60,991 nucleotides of DNA, from positions 1 through 60,991 of the forward strand of contig JAVBKX010000030.1 of NCBI GenBank assembly GCA_031553835.1, given 5' to 3'. The position numbers and the translations under genes were made by a program. The stretch comes from JAVBKX01 sp031553835. GTDB lineage: Bacteria; Bacteroidota; Bacteroidia; Bacteroidales; Azobacteroidaceae. Every line of letters begins with the position of its first letter. Position 1 is the first letter of the stretch. Below are positions 59,496 to 60,991 of this stretch, piece after piece. A model generated the notes under the pieces. The model was given only the letters and a program-made list of their open reading frames with translations. It searched no databases and was not told where the DNA came from.

Positions 59496-59910
59496 CTGTC
59501 TCAAAAGCAGGTCAATAGAACACAGAATACACAGAAGTTCACTGTTTATACATTTTTATAATAGAAACCATCTTGACTTTTTATCTGCTTGCAAAAAGGC
59601 TCGTTTTGAATGTTTTTCAATTGCCGTTGGTTTTAACCAACGGATTTAAGAATAGCTACACTCATATTGGGCTGTAGCCCAAACATCTGTTATTTATGGG
59701 GCTAAAGCCCAATGTGGGCCGATCAATATTCTTTATCCGTCAGCTGAAGCTGACGGCAATTTAATTTTTACAAAAAGCATTCAAATCGTTCCCAAATCGT
59801 AATTTTAGCAAAAGTCAAGACGGCTTCATATACTATATTCAGTTGAAAATAAAAAATCAATCTGCGTTTCTCTGCGTCATCCGTGTTCTATTGATTTGCT
59901 TTTGAAACAG
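59496..59910. repeat. Nested multi-hairpin palindromic element, about 415 bp
   Basis: Several inverted pairs are nested one inside another. Outermost: 59496-59535 with 59871-59910 (33 of 40 positions match). Next: 59566-59582 with 59810-59826 (15 of 17), then 59602-59617 with 59773-59789 (one gap and one mismatch), then AATTGCCGT (59619-59627) with ACGGCAATT (59754-59762). Inside are simple hairpins: CCGTTGG/CCAACGG (59625-59642), GGGCT/AGCCC (59670-59680), GGGCT/AGCCC (59699-59710) and CCGTCAGCT/AGCTGACGG (59738-59757). No open reading frame for a transposase is present. Confidence 0.85.
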
Positions 59911-59952
59911 CCTTGAGTGAGAGTGAGTCCGTTTTTATTTCTTCGAAATAAG

Positions 59953-59981
59953 TGAATTAATGAATTTAATTCATATATTTG
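59953..59981 (+). promoter_or_regulatory. Promoter and operator-like palindrome for the AAA+ ATPase gene
   Basis: TATATTTG (59974-59981) fits TAnnTTTG. Directly upstream, TGAATTA (59953-59959) and TAATTCA (59967-59973) are perfect inverted arms 7 bp apart that would fall in the -33 to -7 spacer, a common repressor position. Confidence 0.5.
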
Positions 59982-59987
59982 CATTAA

Positions 59988-60018
59988 CGTAACCAAAATT
60001 ACAGTAACTACGGTTACG
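59988..60018. repeat. Inverted repeat in the ATPase leader
   Basis: CGTAACC (59988-59994) and GGTTACG (60012-60018) are perfect inverted arms around a 17-bp spacer, with a further GTAAC inside. The pair covers the expected transcription start, so it may be a second operator or a leader hairpin. Confidence 0.45.
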
Positions 60019-60040
60019 ATAATTTTAAAATATACAGGAA

Positions 60041-60991
60041 ATGAAATTCTACGACAGAACATCTGAAATAGCTGCTTTGCAAAATATTGAACAGGCTTCG
60101 GCAGAAACGGCGCAAATGACAATGATGATTGGACGCAGACGTATCGGCAAGACGACATTGCTAAAAAATGCGTTTACAGCTACTCCTTTTCTGTATTTTT
60201 TTATAGCAAAAAAAAATGAAGTGCTATTGTGTGATGAGTTTTCTCAGGAAATTAACGAAAAATTGGGTATTCCTATCGGTAGTTATTCCAGTTTTTCAGC
60301 ATTGTTCAAAGCAATCATGCAGTTATCGCAACGGATGAATTTCACTTTAGTTATTGACGAGTTTCAGGAATTTCGCAATATCAATCCTTCAGTATTCAGC
60401 GATATGCAGAATATATGGGACTCAACAAAAAACAACAGTAAAATCAATTTTATACTTTGCGGCTCAATCTACTCTATGATGCAACGTATTTTCGAGAGTT
60501 CCAAAGAGCCTCTTTTTGGCAGGGCAACGGCGCGAATGATAGTCAAAACCTTTGATATCAATACAATTAAAGAGATATTGTCGGACTACCACCCCAATTA
60601 TTCCAATGAAGATTTATTGGCTTTTTACATGATAACCGGCGGTGTGGCTAAATATATTGAACAATTAGTTAATAAAAAGGCATTTACAAAAAAAACTATT
60701 CTTAATACCTTGTTCACCGAAGGGTCATTCTTTCTGGATGAAGGTCGCGATGTGCTGATTGACGAATTCGGCAAGGATTATGGAAATTATTTTTCTATCC
60801 TTTCATTGATTGCTTCATCCAAAACCGATAGAGGGCAGATTGAAAGCACCCTTAATATGGATATTGGTGGCTACCTTGACCGATTGGAAAAAGAATACAA
60901 CATCATTAAACGCAACCGTCCTTTCGGAGCTAAGGAAGGCAGCCGTTCCAATAAGTACAAAATTGAAGATAACTTTTTGAATTTCTGGTTC
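60041..60991 (+). CDS. AAA+ ATPase of the archaeal-type ATPase_2/DUF234 family (partial, cut by window end)
   Basis: The first 317 codons are visible and the frame runs off the end of the window. The protein begins MKFYDRTSEIAALQNI and has Walker A GRRRIGKTT (about 31-39), Walker B VIDEFQEF (about 104-111), a sensor-like ILCGS and an arginine-containing FGRATARM. A C-terminal winged-helix-like region follows (YFSILSLIASSKTDRGQIESTL, GYLDRLEKEYNIIKRNRPFG). This matches the archaeal-type P-loop ATPase family with a DUF234-like C-terminus, often annotated only as ATP-binding protein. Members are scattered across genomes, often near mobile or repeat DNA, and their function is unknown. It is unrelated to the upstream polysaccharide genes and has its own promoter. 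Confidence 0.88.
   Translation, partial: MKFYDRTSEIAALQNIEQASAETAQMTMMIGRRRIGKTTLLKNAFTATPFLYFFIAKKNEVLLCDEFSQEINEKLGIPIGSYSSFSALFKAIMQLSQRMNFTLVIDEFQEFRNINPSVFSDMQNIWDSTKNNSKINFILCGSIYSMMQRIFESSKEPLFGRATARMIVKTFDINTIKEILSDYHPNYSNEDLLAFYMITGGVAKYIEQLVNKKAFTKKTILNTLFTEGSFFLDEGRDVLIDEFGKDYGNYFSILSLIASSKTDRGQIESTLNMDIGGYLDRLEKEYNIIKRNRPFGAKEGSRSNKYKIEDNFLNFWF

Larger units (their letters stand above)
59432..60040. other. Intergenic region with nested palindrome and ATPase promoter
   Basis: This 609-bp stretch has no gene. A C/G-rich inverted pair (CCTCTC 59447-59452, GAGAGG 59471-59476) follows the epimerase stop. The 415-bp nested palindrome covers 59496-59910. The last 130 bp hold a -7 box and two inverted repeats upstream of the AAA+ ATPase gene. 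Open frames within are short and featureless. Confidence 0.75.

Noticed and set aside
59496..59910. Insertion sequence or transposon
   Set aside because: Inverted ends are present, but there is no transposase frame and the palindromy continues inward, unlike an IS. It is listed as a repeat instead.
1..60991. tRNA, rRNA, CRISPR array or riboswitch
   Set aside because: I looked through the gaps between genes and found no cloverleaf, spaced direct repeats or recognised aptamer core; a covariance-model scan was not possible.

Overview
The window is a 61-kb piece of a chromosome from the phylum Bacteroidota, most likely order Bacteroidales or a close relative. The evidence is a complete Sus-type starch locus (SusC/SusD pair), a type IX secretion (T9SS) C-terminal sorting domain on an amylase, GH97 and GH92 glycosidases, A-rich start regions without Shine-Dalgarno sequences, and many promoters with the Bacteroidetes -7 motif TAnnTTTG (several also with a TTTG-like -33 box 19-21 nt upstream). 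No rRNA, tRNA, CRISPR array, insertion sequence or prophage was seen. I cannot assign a genus from sequence alone.

Layout. (1) 1-3.9 kb: ffh-folD, whose leader carries a long palindromic repeat, and a MATE exporter. (2) 3.9-20.4 kb: a starch/maltodextrin utilisation locus. On the minus strand lie susC, susD, a three-module SusE/F-like lipoprotein, a strong intercistronic terminator, a T9SS-sorted GH13 amylase, GH97 susB and GH13 susA. Divergently lie a LacI-family regulator and an SLC45-like sugar MFS transporter. Two inverted copies of one LacI-type operator sit between the two arms. (3) 20.4-27.4 kb: a candidate minus-strand small RNA, then fabH-like, nadE, an acyltransferase, ddl, rluD and a PASTA protein. 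(4) 27.5-39.2 kb: divergent rpmH and efp; efp-radC-DUF59-lpxH; a minus-strand block (cytidylate-kinase-like, MATE, waaA, gltX); then an HD-family (PgpH-like) phosphodiesterase, dtd, deoC and a VanZ protein. (5) 39.3-48.5 kb: a FucP-type sugar importer, a small outer-membrane barrel, two adjacent L,D-transpeptidases, prfC-rfbD, a DUF2807 lipoprotein, alanine dehydrogenase and aroK. (6) 48.6-54.7 kb: a GH92 mannosidase followed by relA with a degenerate hydrolase site, then an OmpA-family protein. (7) 54.8-59.4 kb: a short polysaccharide-export operon (Wza-like, Wzz-like, UDP-sugar epimerase). (8) 59.4-61 kb: a 415-bp nested palindromic element, then an AAA+ ATPase cut by the window end.

How it fits together. 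The sus locus is the most integrated system. Starch would be bound by the SusE/F-like protein and SusD, cut outside by the T9SS amylase and imported by SusC. It would then be cut further by SusA and SusB in the periplasm and taken across the inner membrane by the MFS transporter, all probably under LacI-family control. Most of the rest is housekeeping and envelope biogenesis. The features least explained by known gene families are the nested palindrome, the ffh leader element, the candidate small RNA, the heptamer microsatellites and the coding minisatellite in the sugar transporter. I saw no clearly new multi-gene system.
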